A stretch of 56,761 bases of DNA from JAHJCL01 sp043818355 (GCA_043818355.1 JBDRFX010000008.1:1-56761), one strand, 5' to 3'. Counted from the stretch's first letter, positions 7,392 through 14,932 are shown. The notes: a model not told the origin generated them from the letters alone. Made by a program: numbers and translations.

Positions 7392-7946
7392 ATGATTCTA
7401 GGTACAGACAAAATATTAGAGCTCATCAAAAGCCAAAATTTAATTTCAGGATTAGACGAGAAAGAAATGAATGTTGAAGGTTGTGGAGTGGACTTGAGGT
7501 TGGGTGAACTGTATGAAATGAAAGAGGGAAGCAAGGGATTTATTTACAGAGAAACAAGGAATACTGCTGATTATGAGATGATTGCTAAGTTTGAGGAGGA
7601 AAAGTCCACCAAAGTGAAGCTAGAGCCTCAGAAATACTATACAGCTAAGACCATTGAGGTTATTAATACCCCTAAAAACATTTTTGGCATATTTGTTCCC
7701 AGAGGAACATTTTTTGTTAATGGTATTTTAATTCAAGGATTTAGAGTAGATCCAGGATACAAGGGCAATTTCAGATTTAATTTAATGAATTTAACTAACA
7801 ATGAATTTGAATTAGAAATGGGATCTCGTATAGCTAATATGATTTTTTTAGAAGTTTCTGGAAAAACCAATCTTTATCAAGGGCAATGGCAGGGAGGTAG
7901 AGCTTTTATTGAAAAAGAAGAAAAACAAACCAAACAAGATTTTTAG
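7392..7946 (+). CDS. dCTP deaminase/dUTPase-fold protein with altered catalytic residue
   Basis: A 184-residue protein of the Dcd/Dut superfamily. The N-terminus has the GVDLRLG strand, and the core motif FRVDPGYKGNFRFNLMN aligns with the RIDPGWSG...LEFYN segment of dCTP deaminase, near residues 117-133. In that alignment the catalytic Glu of dCTP deaminase (E138 in E. coli) is Asn, and the Arg-Ser-Ser loop is PRGTFF. The Asp that acts in dUTPase is present. It could therefore be a dUTPase that makes dUMP for ThyA, or a non-deaminating relative. It touches the next gene with no gap. Confidence 0.75.
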   Translation: MILGTDKILELIKSQNLISGLDEKEMNVEGCGVDLRLGELYEMKEGSKGFIYRETRNTADYEMIAKFEEEKSTKVKLEPQKYYTAKTIEVINTPKNIFGIFVPRGTFFVNGILIQGFRVDPGYKGNFRFNLMNLTNNEFELEMGSRIANMIFLEVSGKTNLYQGQWQGGRAFIEKEEKQTKQDF

Positions 7947-9227
7947 ATGGAAAATAAAACAAATGGGTCTGAAGTTTATGATGTTGTCGTGATAGGAGGA
8001 GGTCCTTCTGGCATAATGGCAGCAGGAAGAGCTGCTGAATTGGGAGCTAAGGTTTTGCTTATAGAAAAAAATAGGAAATTAGGCAAAAAGCTTTTATTGA
8101 CCGGGAAAGGAAGATGCAACCTGACTCAGGCCGAATTTGATACAAGAAAATTTATTGAAAAATTTGGAAAAAAGGGGAGATTTTTATTCTCTCCACTTTC
8201 TATTTTTGGGATAAAAGAAACAATTGATTTTTTCGAAAAAAGAGGATTAAGAATTAAAATAGAAAGAGGGCAAAGGGCCTTTCCTGAAAATGACAAATCA
8301 GAAAGTGTTTTAAGTGTTTTAAAAAAATATTTAAGAGATAATGGAGTAGCTATTATGACAGGAGCTAAGGTTTTAAAGTTTAGAAAACAAAAAAATAATA
8401 TCAGAGGAGTTTTGCTGGCTCCTAAAAAAGAAATTTTGGCTAAGAATTTCATTATTGCTACAGGAGGTAAATCATATCCAGAAACTGGATCTACTGGATC
8501 TGGGATTCAGTGGGCTAAAACTCTTGGTCACAGTATTTCAGACCTAAGCCCGGTTTTAACCCCCATTGTGATTGATGACGCTTGGGTTAAAGACTTGAAG
8601 GGATTAGCTTTAAAAAATATTGAAATTTCTGTTATTCAAAAGAAAAAGAAAGAAGCTAAATTTTTTGGAGAAATGTTGTTTACTCACTTTGGAGTGTCAG
8701 GTCCTATTATACTAGACATGAGTAAGTTGGTCGGAAAGCTTTTAAAGAAAGGAGGAGTAGTTTTATCATTTGATTTAAAGCCAGCACTGGACGAACAAAA
8801 GCTAGATAAAAGGTTACAAAGAGATTTTATTAAATACAGTAAAAAAAGTTTTAATAATTCTCTTGACGACTTATTGCCCAAAAGAATGATTCCTGTAATT
8901 ATAAATCTTTCTGGTATAGATGAGAAAAAAAGAATTAGTGAAATTACCAAAGAAGAGAGGCAAAAATTAGTTAAATTGTTGAAAAATTTAAAGGTAAAAG
9001 TTAAGAAATTATGTGGATTTAAAATGGCTATTGTGACTTCTGGGGGAGTAAATCTTGACGAGATTGATTCAAGAAGTATGAAATCCAAGATAATCAATAA
9101 TTTATTTTTTGCAGGCGAAGTTATTGATTTAGATGGACCCACCGGAGGATATAATCTTCAGCTTTGCTGGACAACGGGATACGTAGCGGGAGAAAGCGCT
9201 GCTATTAGCGTTAACAAACACTTTTAG
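7947..9227 (+). CDS. BaiN/HI0933-type FAD-dependent oxidoreductase
   Basis: 426 residues. The N-terminal FAD-binding GGGPSG motif (around 16-21) is followed by the ligand segment GKKLLLTGKGRCNLT characteristic of the BaiN/HI0933 flavoprotein family, then TGGKSYPETGSTGSG in the middle and the C-terminal GPTGGYNLQLCWTTGYVAGE. All family landmarks are intact. Members use FAD and NAD(P)H, and substrates are mostly unknown, so no specific reaction is claimed. It starts right after the Dcd/Dut-like gene. Confidence 0.9.
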   Translation: MENKTNGSEVYDVVVIGGGPSGIMAAGRAAELGAKVLLIEKNRKLGKKLLLTGKGRCNLTQAEFDTRKFIEKFGKKGRFLFSPLSIFGIKETIDFFEKRGLRIKIERGQRAFPENDKSESVLSVLKKYLRDNGVAIMTGAKVLKFRKQKNNIRGVLLAPKKEILAKNFIIATGGKSYPETGSTGSGIQWAKTLGHSISDLSPVLTPIVIDDAWVKDLKGLALKNIEISVIQKKKKEAKFFGEMLFTHFGVSGPIILDMSKLVGKLLKKGGVVLSFDLKPALDEQKLDKRLQRDFIKYSKKSFNNSLDDLLPKRMIPVIINLSGIDEKKRISEITKEERQKLVKLLKNLKVKVKKLCGFKMAIVTSGGVNLDEIDSRSMKSKIINNLFFAGEVIDLDGPTGGYNLQLCWTTGYVAGESAAISVNKHF

Positions 9228-9248
9228 TTTGATTTTTTAGCTTAAAAG

Positions 9249-9257
9249 TGTTATAAT
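9249..9257 (+). promoter_or_regulatory. Extended -10 promoter of the thioredoxin-CcdA gene
   Basis: TGTTATAAT: TG at 9249-9250, then TATAAT at 9252-9257, 21 bases before the ATG. No good -35 is seen, as expected for an extended -10 promoter. Confidence 0.5.
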
Positions 9258-9278
9258 AATTGTTATATTAATAATATT

Positions 9279-10451
9279 ATGAAAAAAATATTCCTAGGCA
9301 TTCTAATTGGCTTATTCCTGTGTTCTGGAATTGTTTTAGCTGAAGGCACAGGTGCGGAAATAAATATGTTTTATAGTGAAACCTGTCCTCATTGTCATGA
9401 TGAAAGGATATTTTTGGATAAATTAGAAGAAAAATATGATAATTTGATTGTTAATAGATACGATGTGGCCGATAAAGACAATATAGAATTATTAAAAAAA
9501 CTTTATGAAGAATATGAAGTTCCTGAAGATGAGTGGGGATTGGTACCTGTTACATTTTTAAAAGAAAAATATTTGGTTGGCTATGGTAGCGATGAAACCA
9601 CTGGAAAAGAAATCGAAACCTGTATTGAGGAGTGTTTAGTTCAAAAGGAGAATGAGAACGAATGGGTGGAAGCATCTTTGCAAAAGATAAAATTTCCATT
9701 TGTGGGAGAGGTTGAGGTTTCTAATTATTCTCCATTAATCCTAGCTGTTATATTTGGCGTTTTAGATGGATTTAACGCTTGCGCTATGGTTGCTTTGGGA
9801 TTTCTATTAAGCGTTTTAGTTGCTTCTGGAACAAGGAAAAGAATTATTCTTATTGGAGGAACATTTATTTTAGTTTCGGGGGCTGTATATTTTCTATTTA
9901 TATCAGCTTGGTTAAATTTGTTTTTAATTACTTTTAATATTGGACTCATTACTAATATAGTTTCATTGATTATTATCTTATCCGCTATTTTTATATTGAG
10001 AGATTATTTTACGGGAATCGTTTGTAAGTTGTGTGAAGTACCAACTGGAAAACAAGGATTGCTAGTTAGAATTCAAAGAAATCTTTTTATTAAAATGCAA
10101 GAATTTTCAGCTCAAGATTTTCCTTTGCCATTAGCTTTACTTGGGATTGCTGTTGTAGCTGCTGGGGTCAATATGGTGGAATTAGCCTGTTCTTTTGGGC
10201 TTCCTTTAGCTTTTACCAAAATATTGACTGGTTTGAATTTATCTAAAGCATCTTATTATTTTTATCTTTTAATCTATATTGTTTTTTATATGATTGATGA
10301 CTTTATTATCTTTTTAATTGCAGCATATACCTTAAAAACAACCCAAGCTTCAGAGAAGTACTTAAAGACAATTACTCTCATTTCTGGTATAATTCTCTTG
10401 TTTTTAGGACTTGCAATGTTATTAAAGCCAGAATTATTAATTCTTAATTAA
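9279..10451 (+). CDS. Thioredoxin-fold plus CcdA/DsbD-like membrane thiol relay fusion
   Basis: 390 residues. A signal peptide (about 1-22) is followed by a thioredoxin/glutaredoxin-like domain with the redox motif C36-P-H-C39 (to about 125), then about seven membrane segments. Two membrane cysteines sit in symmetrical settings: DGFNACAM (C168) and VELACSFGLP (C304), as in the CcdA/DsbD electron carriers. The protein would draw electrons from cytoplasmic thioredoxin across the membrane and hand them to its own external CPHC centre. The fusion on one chain is complete in itself. The partner substrate is unknown. Confidence 0.85.
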   Translation: MKKIFLGILIGLFLCSGIVLAEGTGAEINMFYSETCPHCHDERIFLDKLEEKYDNLIVNRYDVADKDNIELLKKLYEEYEVPEDEWGLVPVTFLKEKYLVGYGSDETTGKEIETCIEECLVQKENENEWVEASLQKIKFPFVGEVEVSNYSPLILAVIFGVLDGFNACAMVALGFLLSVLVASGTRKRIILIGGTFILVSGAVYFLFISAWLNLFLITFNIGLITNIVSLIIILSAIFILRDYFTGIVCKLCEVPTGKQGLLVRIQRNLFIKMQEFSAQDFPLPLALLGIAVVAAGVNMVELACSFGLPLAFTKILTGLNLSKASYYFYLLIYIVFYMIDDFIIFLIAAYTLKTTQASEKYLKTITLISGIILLFLGLAMLLKPELLILN

Positions 10452-10456
10452 ATATT

Positions 10457-11218
10457 ATGGAAGATTTTAAAAATAAGGTAGTGGTTATTACTGGCGCTAG
10501 AAGGGGAATGGGTAGAGTTGATGCTTTGCTCTTTGCTCAGAATGGTGCCAAAGTTGTTGTTTCTGACATTTCTCAAGAAGATTGCCAGGCAGTGGTTGAT
10601 GAGATTGAAAAGAAAGGAGGAGAGGCAATTGCTGTTAAGTGTGATGTTTCTCAGAAACAAGAAGTAGATAATTTATTCCAGAAAACAATTGAAAAATTTG
10701 GTCGGGTTGATGTTTTAGTTAATAATGCTGGTATCGCTGAATTTAAACCTTTTTTAGAAATAACCGAAGAAGAGTGGGACAGAACATTAGACATCAATCT
10801 TAAAGGATATTTCCTTTGTGCTCAGATTGCGGCTAAAAAGATGGCAAAGCAAAAATCTGGAGTAATTGTTAACATTGCTTCAATAGCTATGGGACAGGTT
10901 GGTGTTGGTTTTCCAAACATTGTTCATTATTGTGCTTCAAAAGGCGGTATTGCTGCAATGACCGAAGCCATGGCTTTGGAATTAGCCCCTTACAATATTA
11001 GAGTTAATGCTATTGCTCCTGGAATGATAGAGACTCCAATGGTTGATTCAATAAAGCAAGATCCTAAAGCAACGGAGGGAATATTAAACAGAATTCCTCT
11101 TGGTCGAATGGGAAAGCCAGAAGAAATAGCTGATTTAGTTGTATTTTTGGCTTCAGATAAAAGTTCTTATATCACTGGTTCAATTGTTGTGATTGACGGT
11201 GGTTGGTTAGCGGGATAA
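10457..11218 (+). CDS. SDR-family oxidoreductase (FabG-like)
   Basis: A 253-residue classical short-chain dehydrogenase. The cofactor motif TGARRGMG is at residues 12-19, NNAG follows near residue 87, the catalytic Ser lies in NIASIAMG and the Tyr/Lys pair in HYCASKGG, and the C-terminus ends in ITGSIVVIDGGW. The fold and residues match 3-oxoacyl-ACP reductases, but no other fatty-acid synthesis gene is visible nearby, so the substrate is open: a sugar or alcohol dehydrogenase is equally possible. It shares an abutting junction with the DUF1858 gene. Confidence 0.85.
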   Translation: MEDFKNKVVVITGARRGMGRVDALLFAQNGAKVVVSDISQEDCQAVVDEIEKKGGEAIAVKCDVSQKQEVDNLFQKTIEKFGRVDVLVNNAGIAEFKPFLEITEEEWDRTLDINLKGYFLCAQIAAKKMAKQKSGVIVNIASIAMGQVGVGFPNIVHYCASKGGIAAMTEAMALELAPYNIRVNAIAPGMIETPMVDSIKQDPKATEGILNRIPLGRMGKPEEIADLVVFLASDKSSYITGSIVVIDGGWLAG

Positions 11219-11422
11219 ATGAAAAAGATTACTGAAAACACTAGTTTAATTGATATTTTAGAATATTCAGGCGCTGAGAAGATTTTGGCTAAACATAATG
11301 TTCCTTGCGTCACTTGTCCATTTGCCAAAATGGAAATGGATAAGCTTAAGATAGGGCAAATTTGTGAAATGTATGGAATTGACTTGGAGAAATTACTTTC
11401 TGACTTAAATAAGGGAAAATAG
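11219..11422 (+). CDS. DUF1858 small redox-disulfide protein
   Basis: 67 residues: the helical start ITENTSLIDILEYSGAEKIL and the C30-V-T-C33 pair followed by PF are typical of the DUF1858 domain, which is often found with redox proteins. It starts immediately after the SDR stop codon (no gap), so the two are co-translated. Function beyond a likely redox-active or metal-binding disulfide is unknown. Confidence 0.8.
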   Translation: MKKITENTSLIDILEYSGAEKILAKHNVPCVTCPFAKMEMDKLKIGQICEMYGIDLEKLLSDLNKGK

Positions 11423-11441
11423 TAAAAAACTGATTTTGGGC

Positions 11442-11473
11442 TTGACGAACTCTTTTGCTTAAACTAAGTTTAA
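11442..11473 (+). promoter_or_regulatory. Candidate promoter with overlapping palindrome before the DUF5679 gene
   Basis: TTGACG (11442-11447), 17-base spacer, TAAGTT (11465-11470). The palindrome TTAAACT-A-AGTTTAA (11459-11473) covers the -10, placed where a repressor operator would be. The leader to the ATG at 11546 would be about 70 bases. Confidence 0.4.
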
Positions 11474-11545
11474 ATAATGCATTAATAAGCATAAAACCCA
11501 TAAAAGGTCGTTCGGTTTATAAAAAAATTATAATATTACAATCAA

Positions 11546-11704
11546 ATGGAAGGATATTGCGTAAAGTGTAAAGCTAAAAGAGAAATGAAAGACGTTGAAG
11601 AAGTTGAAATGAACGGAAGGGGTGGAACAAAAAGACGAGCTGCCAAAGGTACTTGTCCTACATGTTCAACCAAGATGTTCAAGATTCTTGGAGCAGCAAA
11701 ATAA
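11546..11704 (+). CDS. DUF5679-type zinc-ribbon small protein
   Basis: 52 residues starting MEGYCVKCKAKREM, with two CxxC pairs (C5/C8 and C37/C40) around a basic Gly/Arg centre (GRGGTKRRAAKG). This matches the DUF5679 pattern, common in Patescibacteria and some actinobacteria and thought to be a nucleic-acid or metal-binding zinc ribbon. The gene stands alone between its own promoter and a terminator. Confidence 0.8.
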   Translation: MEGYCVKCKAKREMKDVEEVEMNGRGGTKRRAAKGTCPTCSTKMFKILGAAK

Positions 11705-11727
11705 AAAGGCTGAGCATAGAATTCCCT

Positions 11728-11747
11728 AAAATATTCTAGAATATTTT
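11728..11747 (+). repeat. Perfect 20-bp palindrome
   Basis: AAAATATTCT (11728-11737) followed directly by its reverse complement AGAATATTTT (11738-11747), with no spacer. It lies between the DUF5679 stop and the terminator. A dyad with no loop is more like a protein-binding site than an RNA hairpin. Confidence 0.6.
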
Positions 11748-11750
11748 GAA

Positions 11751-11780
11751 AAGCCACCATCTATAGATCGGTGGTTTTTT
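11751..11780 (+). terminator. Terminator after the DUF5679 gene
   Basis: CCACC (11754-11758) with GGTGG (11770-11774), extended inward by ATCT/AGAT, followed by six T. Confidence 0.8.
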
Positions 11781-11783
11781 GTT

Positions 11784-11793
11784 GTGTTATACT
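11784..11793 (+). promoter_or_regulatory. Extended -10 promoter placed for a leaderless mRNA
   Basis: TG (11785-11786), one base, then TATACT (11788-11793). The ATG of the next gene begins at 11800, six bases after the -10, so transcription would start at or next to the start codon. Confidence 0.5.
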
Positions 11794-11799
11794 ATTAAA

Positions 11800-12660
11800 A
11801 TGAATCTAAAAACAAAAGCGAAGCTTTTATTCCTTTTATTTTTTTTTAATCTCATTGCTTGGATGGTTGTTTTTGACTTATCGTCTAACAATTTAAAAGT
11901 TATTTTTTTTGATGTTGGACAGGGGGACGCTATATTTTTAGAAACACCCAATAATCATCAGATATTGGTTGACGGAGGACCAAACGCAAAAGTTTTAGAG
12001 GGACTGGGAAGAGCTATGCCTTTTTATGACAGAACTATAGACCTAGTTGTTTTAACTCATCCAGATCATGATCATACGGGAGGTTTAATGGAGGTTTTTG
12101 AAAGATATGAAGTAAAAAATATAATGTGGACAGGAGTTATAAAAGAGGGAAGCGAATTTGAAGAGTTGGGTAAAAGAATAAAAGAAGAGGGAAGTAATGT
12201 TATTGTGGCTCGGGCTGGGCAAAAAGTATTCTCTGGCAAAAAATTTGTTATGGAAACCCTTTATCCAATAGAGAATTTAGAAAATCAGGAATTTAAAGAT
12301 TATAACAAAACATCCATAGTAAACAGAGTATTGTTTGGTCAAAATGTTTTTTTGTTAACGGGGGACGCACCAAAAAGCATAGAAAATAGTCTTATGGCAG
12401 AAATGGATTTAAAAGCTGATGTTTTGAAATTAGGACACCATGGAAGCAAAAGTTCAACAAGTAAAGATTTTGTAGAAAATGTTAATCCTGAGATAGCGAT
12501 TGTGTCTTGTGGTAAGGATAACAAGTATAATCATCCACACCCTGAAGCTGTTGAGATTTTGAAAGAATATGGTATAAACATTCTAAGAACAGATGAAATT
12601 GGCGATATTAAAATTATCGCTGATGGTAATAAAATAATTAATCATTATGAAAAAAAATGA
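11800..12660 (+). CDS. ComEC/Rec2-like MBL-fold metallohydrolase, membrane-anchored
   Basis: 286 residues from ATG 11800; a longer frame opens upstream at TTG 11779 but would include the -10 box. An N-terminal hydrophobic segment (about 8-27) anchors a metallo-beta-lactamase domain carrying VVLTHPDHDHTGG, LGHHGSKSS and the late NHPHPE histidines. This matches the C-terminal hydrolase domain of the DNA-uptake protein ComEC, but the competence channel domain is missing here, so it is a stand-alone hydrolase, possibly a nuclease or phosphodiesterase. It overlaps the next gene by four bases. Confidence 0.85.
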   Translation: MNLKTKAKLLFLLFFFNLIAWMVVFDLSSNNLKVIFFDVGQGDAIFLETPNNHQILVDGGPNAKVLEGLGRAMPFYDRTIDLVVLTHPDHDHTGGLMEVFERYEVKNIMWTGVIKEGSEFEELGKRIKEEGSNVIVARAGQKVFSGKKFVMETLYPIENLENQEFKDYNKTSIVNRVLFGQNVFLLTGDAPKSIENSLMAEMDLKADVLKLGHHGSKSSTSKDFVENVNPEIAIVSCGKDNKYNHPHPEAVEILKEYGINILRTDEIGDIKIIADGNKIINHYEKK

Positions 12661-13736
12661 AAAACATTCAATTTCCTGTTTTCCAAACTAAAACAGAAGG
12701 AGTGACTCAAAGTTTTGATTTAATTTCTCCTCAAGAGAGAAAAGAATATTTTCAGGCTAAGGCTGGTCCAGAGATAGAAAAGATTCAACAATATCTGAAA
12801 GAGAATTCTTTTATTGCTTATTTACTAGGTAAGAAGAACGCTGGAAAGGGGACTTATGCAAAAATGTTTGCTGAGATTATTGGACAAGATTCAGTGAGTC
12901 ATTTTTCTGTGGGTGATATGATAAGAGATGTAGATCTTGAATTGGCTGATGAAAATAAAAAACTGGAATTAATTAAATACTTAAAGAGGAATTATAGGGG
13001 ATGGGTTCCTTTTGATAAGATAATGGATTTTTTAGAAAATAGAAGCACTAGAAACTTATTACCCAATGAACTCATTTTGACTCTTTTAAAAAGAGAAATA
13101 GAAAAACAAGATAAGAAGGCTATTTTCCTAGATGGTTTTCCAAGGAATTTAGATCAAGTTTCATTCTCTCTATTTTTTAGAGAACTGATTGGTTATAGAC
13201 AAGATCCAGACATTTTCGTTTTGATTGATGTTGCAGAAAACGTTATTGATGAAAGAATTAAATACAGAAGAATTTGTCCTGAATGTAAAACTTCTAGGAA
13301 TTTGAAATTATTGCCAACAAAGGAAATAGGATACGACGAAGAGAAAGATGAATTCTATTTATTATGTGATAGTGGGGAATGTGACAATGTTAAGATGGTT
13401 CAGAAAGAAGGGGATGAGTTGGGAATTGAAACCATTAGAGAGAGATTGATTACAGATGAAGAAATTATTGAAAAAGCATTTTCCCTATATGGCATTCCAA
13501 AGATTCTTTTGAGAAATTCAGTTCCTGTATCCCAGGCTAGAGAAGTCGTTGACAGCTATGAAATTACTCCTGAATATGTTTATCATTGGGATGAAGAAAA
13601 CAAAGAAGTTAAAGTTGAAGAAAAACCTTGGGAGGTCGTGGATGATTCTGGAGAGAATTCTTACAGCTTGTTACCACCACCAGTTGTTGTTTCTATGATT
13701 AAGCAAATGGCTGACATTATTTCTCAATTTGACTAG
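12657..13736 (+). CDS. Long adenylate-kinase-like nucleoside monophosphate kinase
   Basis: 359 residues, against about 215 for ordinary Adk. Residues 1-50 are an extra N-terminal segment. The P-loop is GKKNAGKGT around residues 58-66 (the usual GxPGAGKG is altered), DGFPRNLDQ is the NMP-binding segment, and the LID has RRICPECK and a later CDSGEC, forming a C-x2-C/C-x4-C zinc site. A C-terminal extension of about 80 residues is of unknown role. A second Adk (29881-30573) is in the standard secY-adk-map position, so this one is a divergent paralogue with an unproven substrate. It overlaps the upstream gene by four bases. Confidence 0.82.
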   Translation: MKNIQFPVFQTKTEGVTQSFDLISPQERKEYFQAKAGPEIEKIQQYLKENSFIAYLLGKKNAGKGTYAKMFAEIIGQDSVSHFSVGDMIRDVDLELADENKKLELIKYLKRNYRGWVPFDKIMDFLENRSTRNLLPNELILTLLKREIEKQDKKAIFLDGFPRNLDQVSFSLFFRELIGYRQDPDIFVLIDVAENVIDERIKYRRICPECKTSRNLKLLPTKEIGYDEEKDEFYLLCDSGECDNVKMVQKEGDELGIETIRERLITDEEIIEKAFSLYGIPKILLRNSVPVSQAREVVDSYEITPEYVYHWDEENKEVKVEEKPWEVVDDSGENSYSLLPPPVVVSMIKQMADIISQFD

Positions 13737-13756
13737 ACCGCTTGGTTTGCTAAAAT
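13729..13756 (+). promoter_or_regulatory. Promoter of the structured RNA
   Basis: TTGACT (13729-13734), 16-base spacer, TAAAAT (13751-13756). It overlaps the stop of the kinase gene and predicts a start near 13763, at the foot of the RNA closing stem. Confidence 0.6.
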
Positions 13757-13762
13757 ATATCT

Positions 13763-13907
13763 GAGAGCTCCACAAAACTTTTGTATATTTTGGGACATTA
13801 GTAAATTTGTTGGGTAGTTGATTTGATTTATAGCGCGTGCGCTATAACTTAGATTACCCACTTTGGTTTTTTTCCCAAAAATATGTAGGGGTTGGTGGAG
13901 CTTTTTG
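13763..13907 (+). ncRNA. Candidate 6S-like structured RNA
   Basis: A long rod-shaped RNA is visible. Closing stem: AGCTCCAC (13766-13773) with GTGGAGCT (13895-13902). Second stem: 13782-13795 with 13873-13887, 14 pairs and one bulged A, ending in GGGA/TCCC. A large internal bubble follows: 15 bases at 13796-13810 against 12 at 13861-13872. Beyond it are TGGGTA (13811-13816) with TACCCA (13855-13860), and an apical hairpin TTATAGCGC/GCGCTATAA (13828-13847). Closing stem, central bubble and terminal arm are the layout of 6S RNA, which mimics an open promoter and binds RNA polymerase. A promoter and a terminator frame it. No SRP RNA or tmRNA motif is present. The 6S identity is inference. Confidence 0.5.
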
Positions 13908-13916
13908 TTTGAACAA

Positions 13917-13948
13917 AAAAACCGTTTAGAGACAGTTTTCTTTTTTTT
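13917..13948 (+). terminator. Bidirectional terminator between the structured RNA and tRNA-Pro
   Basis: AAAACCGT (13917-13924), loop TTAGAG, ACAGTTTT (13931-13938), then C and a run of T on the + strand; the - strand copy is followed by T residues as well. It can end the + strand RNA and the - strand rpmB-tRNA transcript. Confidence 0.75.
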
Positions 13949-13949
13949 G

Positions 13950-14021
13950 TCGGGGCGCCGAGAGTTGAACTCGGGTCGTAGGACCCCCAGCCCTATATAA
14001 TGGCCGTTATACTACGCCCCG
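13950..14021 (-). tRNA. tRNA-Pro(GGG)
   Basis: On the - strand a 72-base cloverleaf: acceptor CGGGGCG pairs with CGCCCCG, anticodon stem TAGGG/TCCTA with loop CTGGGGG (anticodon GGG, U33 present), T arm CCGAG-TTCAACT-CTCGG, discriminator A. The 3' CCA is not encoded. It lies 10 bases after rpmB on the same strand and is probably cotranscribed. Confidence 0.92.
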
Positions 14022-14031
14022 CGTAATTCAA

Positions 14032-14250
14032 TTATTTTTCTTTGCCAATAGCTTTAATGCATTTAGTACAAGCTAAAATTCTTTTACCAGCGAATTCTTT
14101 GAAGAGAGGTTTTTTAATTTCAACTGGAATAGTGACCCATTGTAAATTGGGTTTTTGTCTTCCCGCCCTAACTGGATTATATTTTCCTCTTAGCTTATTG
14201 AGTTTATTCACTAAGTGGCTTCTTTTGTCACAAATTGTACAAGTTTTCAT
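14032..14250 (-). CDS. rpmB: 50S ribosomal protein L28 (zinc type)
   Basis: 72 residues, start CAT complement at 14248-14250. The opening MKTCTICDKRSHLVNKLNKL and the later RKPNLQWVTIPV-like and KRILACTKCIKAIG segments match bL28. Two CxxC pairs (near residues 4/7 and 61/64) form the zinc ribbon found in the zinc-binding form of this protein. It is one of the few - strand genes in the window and is followed by tRNA-Pro. Confidence 0.9.
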   Translation of the reverse strand: MKTCTICDKRSHLVNKLNKLRGKYNPVRAGRQKPNLQWVTIPVEIKKPLFKEFAGKRILACTKCIKAIGKEK

Positions 14251-14301
14251 AATAATGAGAATATCATATCAGAGTATTAATTTTTTTTCAATACATATTA
14301 A

Positions 14302-14310
14302 TGTTATAAT
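14302..14310 (+). promoter_or_regulatory. Extended -10 promoter of the M50 protease gene
   Basis: TG (14302-14303), one base, TATAAT (14305-14310). The ATG is 14 bases on, giving a leader of only about seven bases. Confidence 0.5.
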
Positions 14311-14323
14311 ATAAAATGAAATT

Positions 14324-14926
14324 ATGCTAATAACCTTTTTTACTCTTATTGTTTTATTATTTTCTATTATACTACATGAAATAGCTCATGGTAGCATGGC
14401 TCTTTCTTTGGGAGACGATACAGCAAAAAAGGCAGGTAGGTTAACTATTAATCCCATAGAACATCTAGACCCCATTGGTTCTGTTTTGCTTCCTTTGCTT
14501 TTATTTTTTATAACCTCTGGTAATGGTCCTATTATTGGATGGGCAAAACCTGTTCCAATTAATCCGAGTAACTTTAAAGATAAGAGATGGGGGAATTTGA
14601 AAGTTGCTTTAGCAGGCCCCATGGCTAATTTTTCAATAGCTATTTTGTTTGGATTAATAATGAGATTTTTTAATTTAAACTTTGCTCTTCTAAATTTTCT
14701 CAGCATTATTGTTATCTATAATTTATTTTTGGGTCTATTCAATTTGGTGCCCATTCCACCGCTAGATGGATCACATGTTTTATTTTCCCTCCTTCCCAAA
14801 AATACAGCTAAGCTAAGAGTTTTTTTAATAAAGAATAGGCTATTATTGCTCTTTTTGTTTATCTCTTTTGGGTTAGATATTTTATTCACTTTAGTTGTCA
14901 TTCTTTACAGTTTATTAGTCGGATGA
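14324..14926 (+). CDS. M50-family membrane metalloprotease (site-2 protease type)
   Basis: 200 residues, polytopic. The zinc motif HEIAH lies in the first membrane segment (about 18-22), and the third zinc ligand is in LVPIPPLDGSH towards the C-terminus; GWAKPVPINP and ALAGPMANF are typical of the short SpoIVFB/YdiL-like branch of M50. It has no PDZ domain, unlike the RseP homologue at 46633-47700. Intramembrane cleavage of an unknown substrate is expected. It stands between its own short promoter and the str operon promoter. Confidence 0.9.
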   Translation: MLITFFTLIVLLFSIILHEIAHGSMALSLGDDTAKKAGRLTINPIEHLDPIGSVLLPLLLFFITSGNGPIIGWAKPVPINPSNFKDKRWGNLKVALAGPMANFSIAILFGLIMRFFNLNFALLNFLSIIVIYNLFLGLFNLVPIPPLDGSHVLFSLLPKNTAKLRVFLIKNRLLLLFLFISFGLDILFTLVVILYSLLVG

Positions 14927-14932
14927 TACAAT

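Noticed and set aside
8126..9142. Long - strand open frames opposite the BaiN-type gene and others (also opposite mreB 1 and mreB 2)
   Set aside because: They mirror real + strand genes, have unlikely composition (Ser/Phe/Leu/Lys-rich) and no start context or neighbours.
11779..11799. Upstream TTG start for the ComEC-like hydrolase
   Set aside because: The codons cover the terminator tail and the -10 box; ATG 11800 is followed by a normal basic residue plus hydrophobic anchor pattern.
13763..13907. SRP RNA, tmRNA or RNase P RNA
   Set aside because: No GGAA-type apical loop with the conserved SRP asymmetric loop, no tRNA-like ends with tag ORF, and too short for RNase P RNA.
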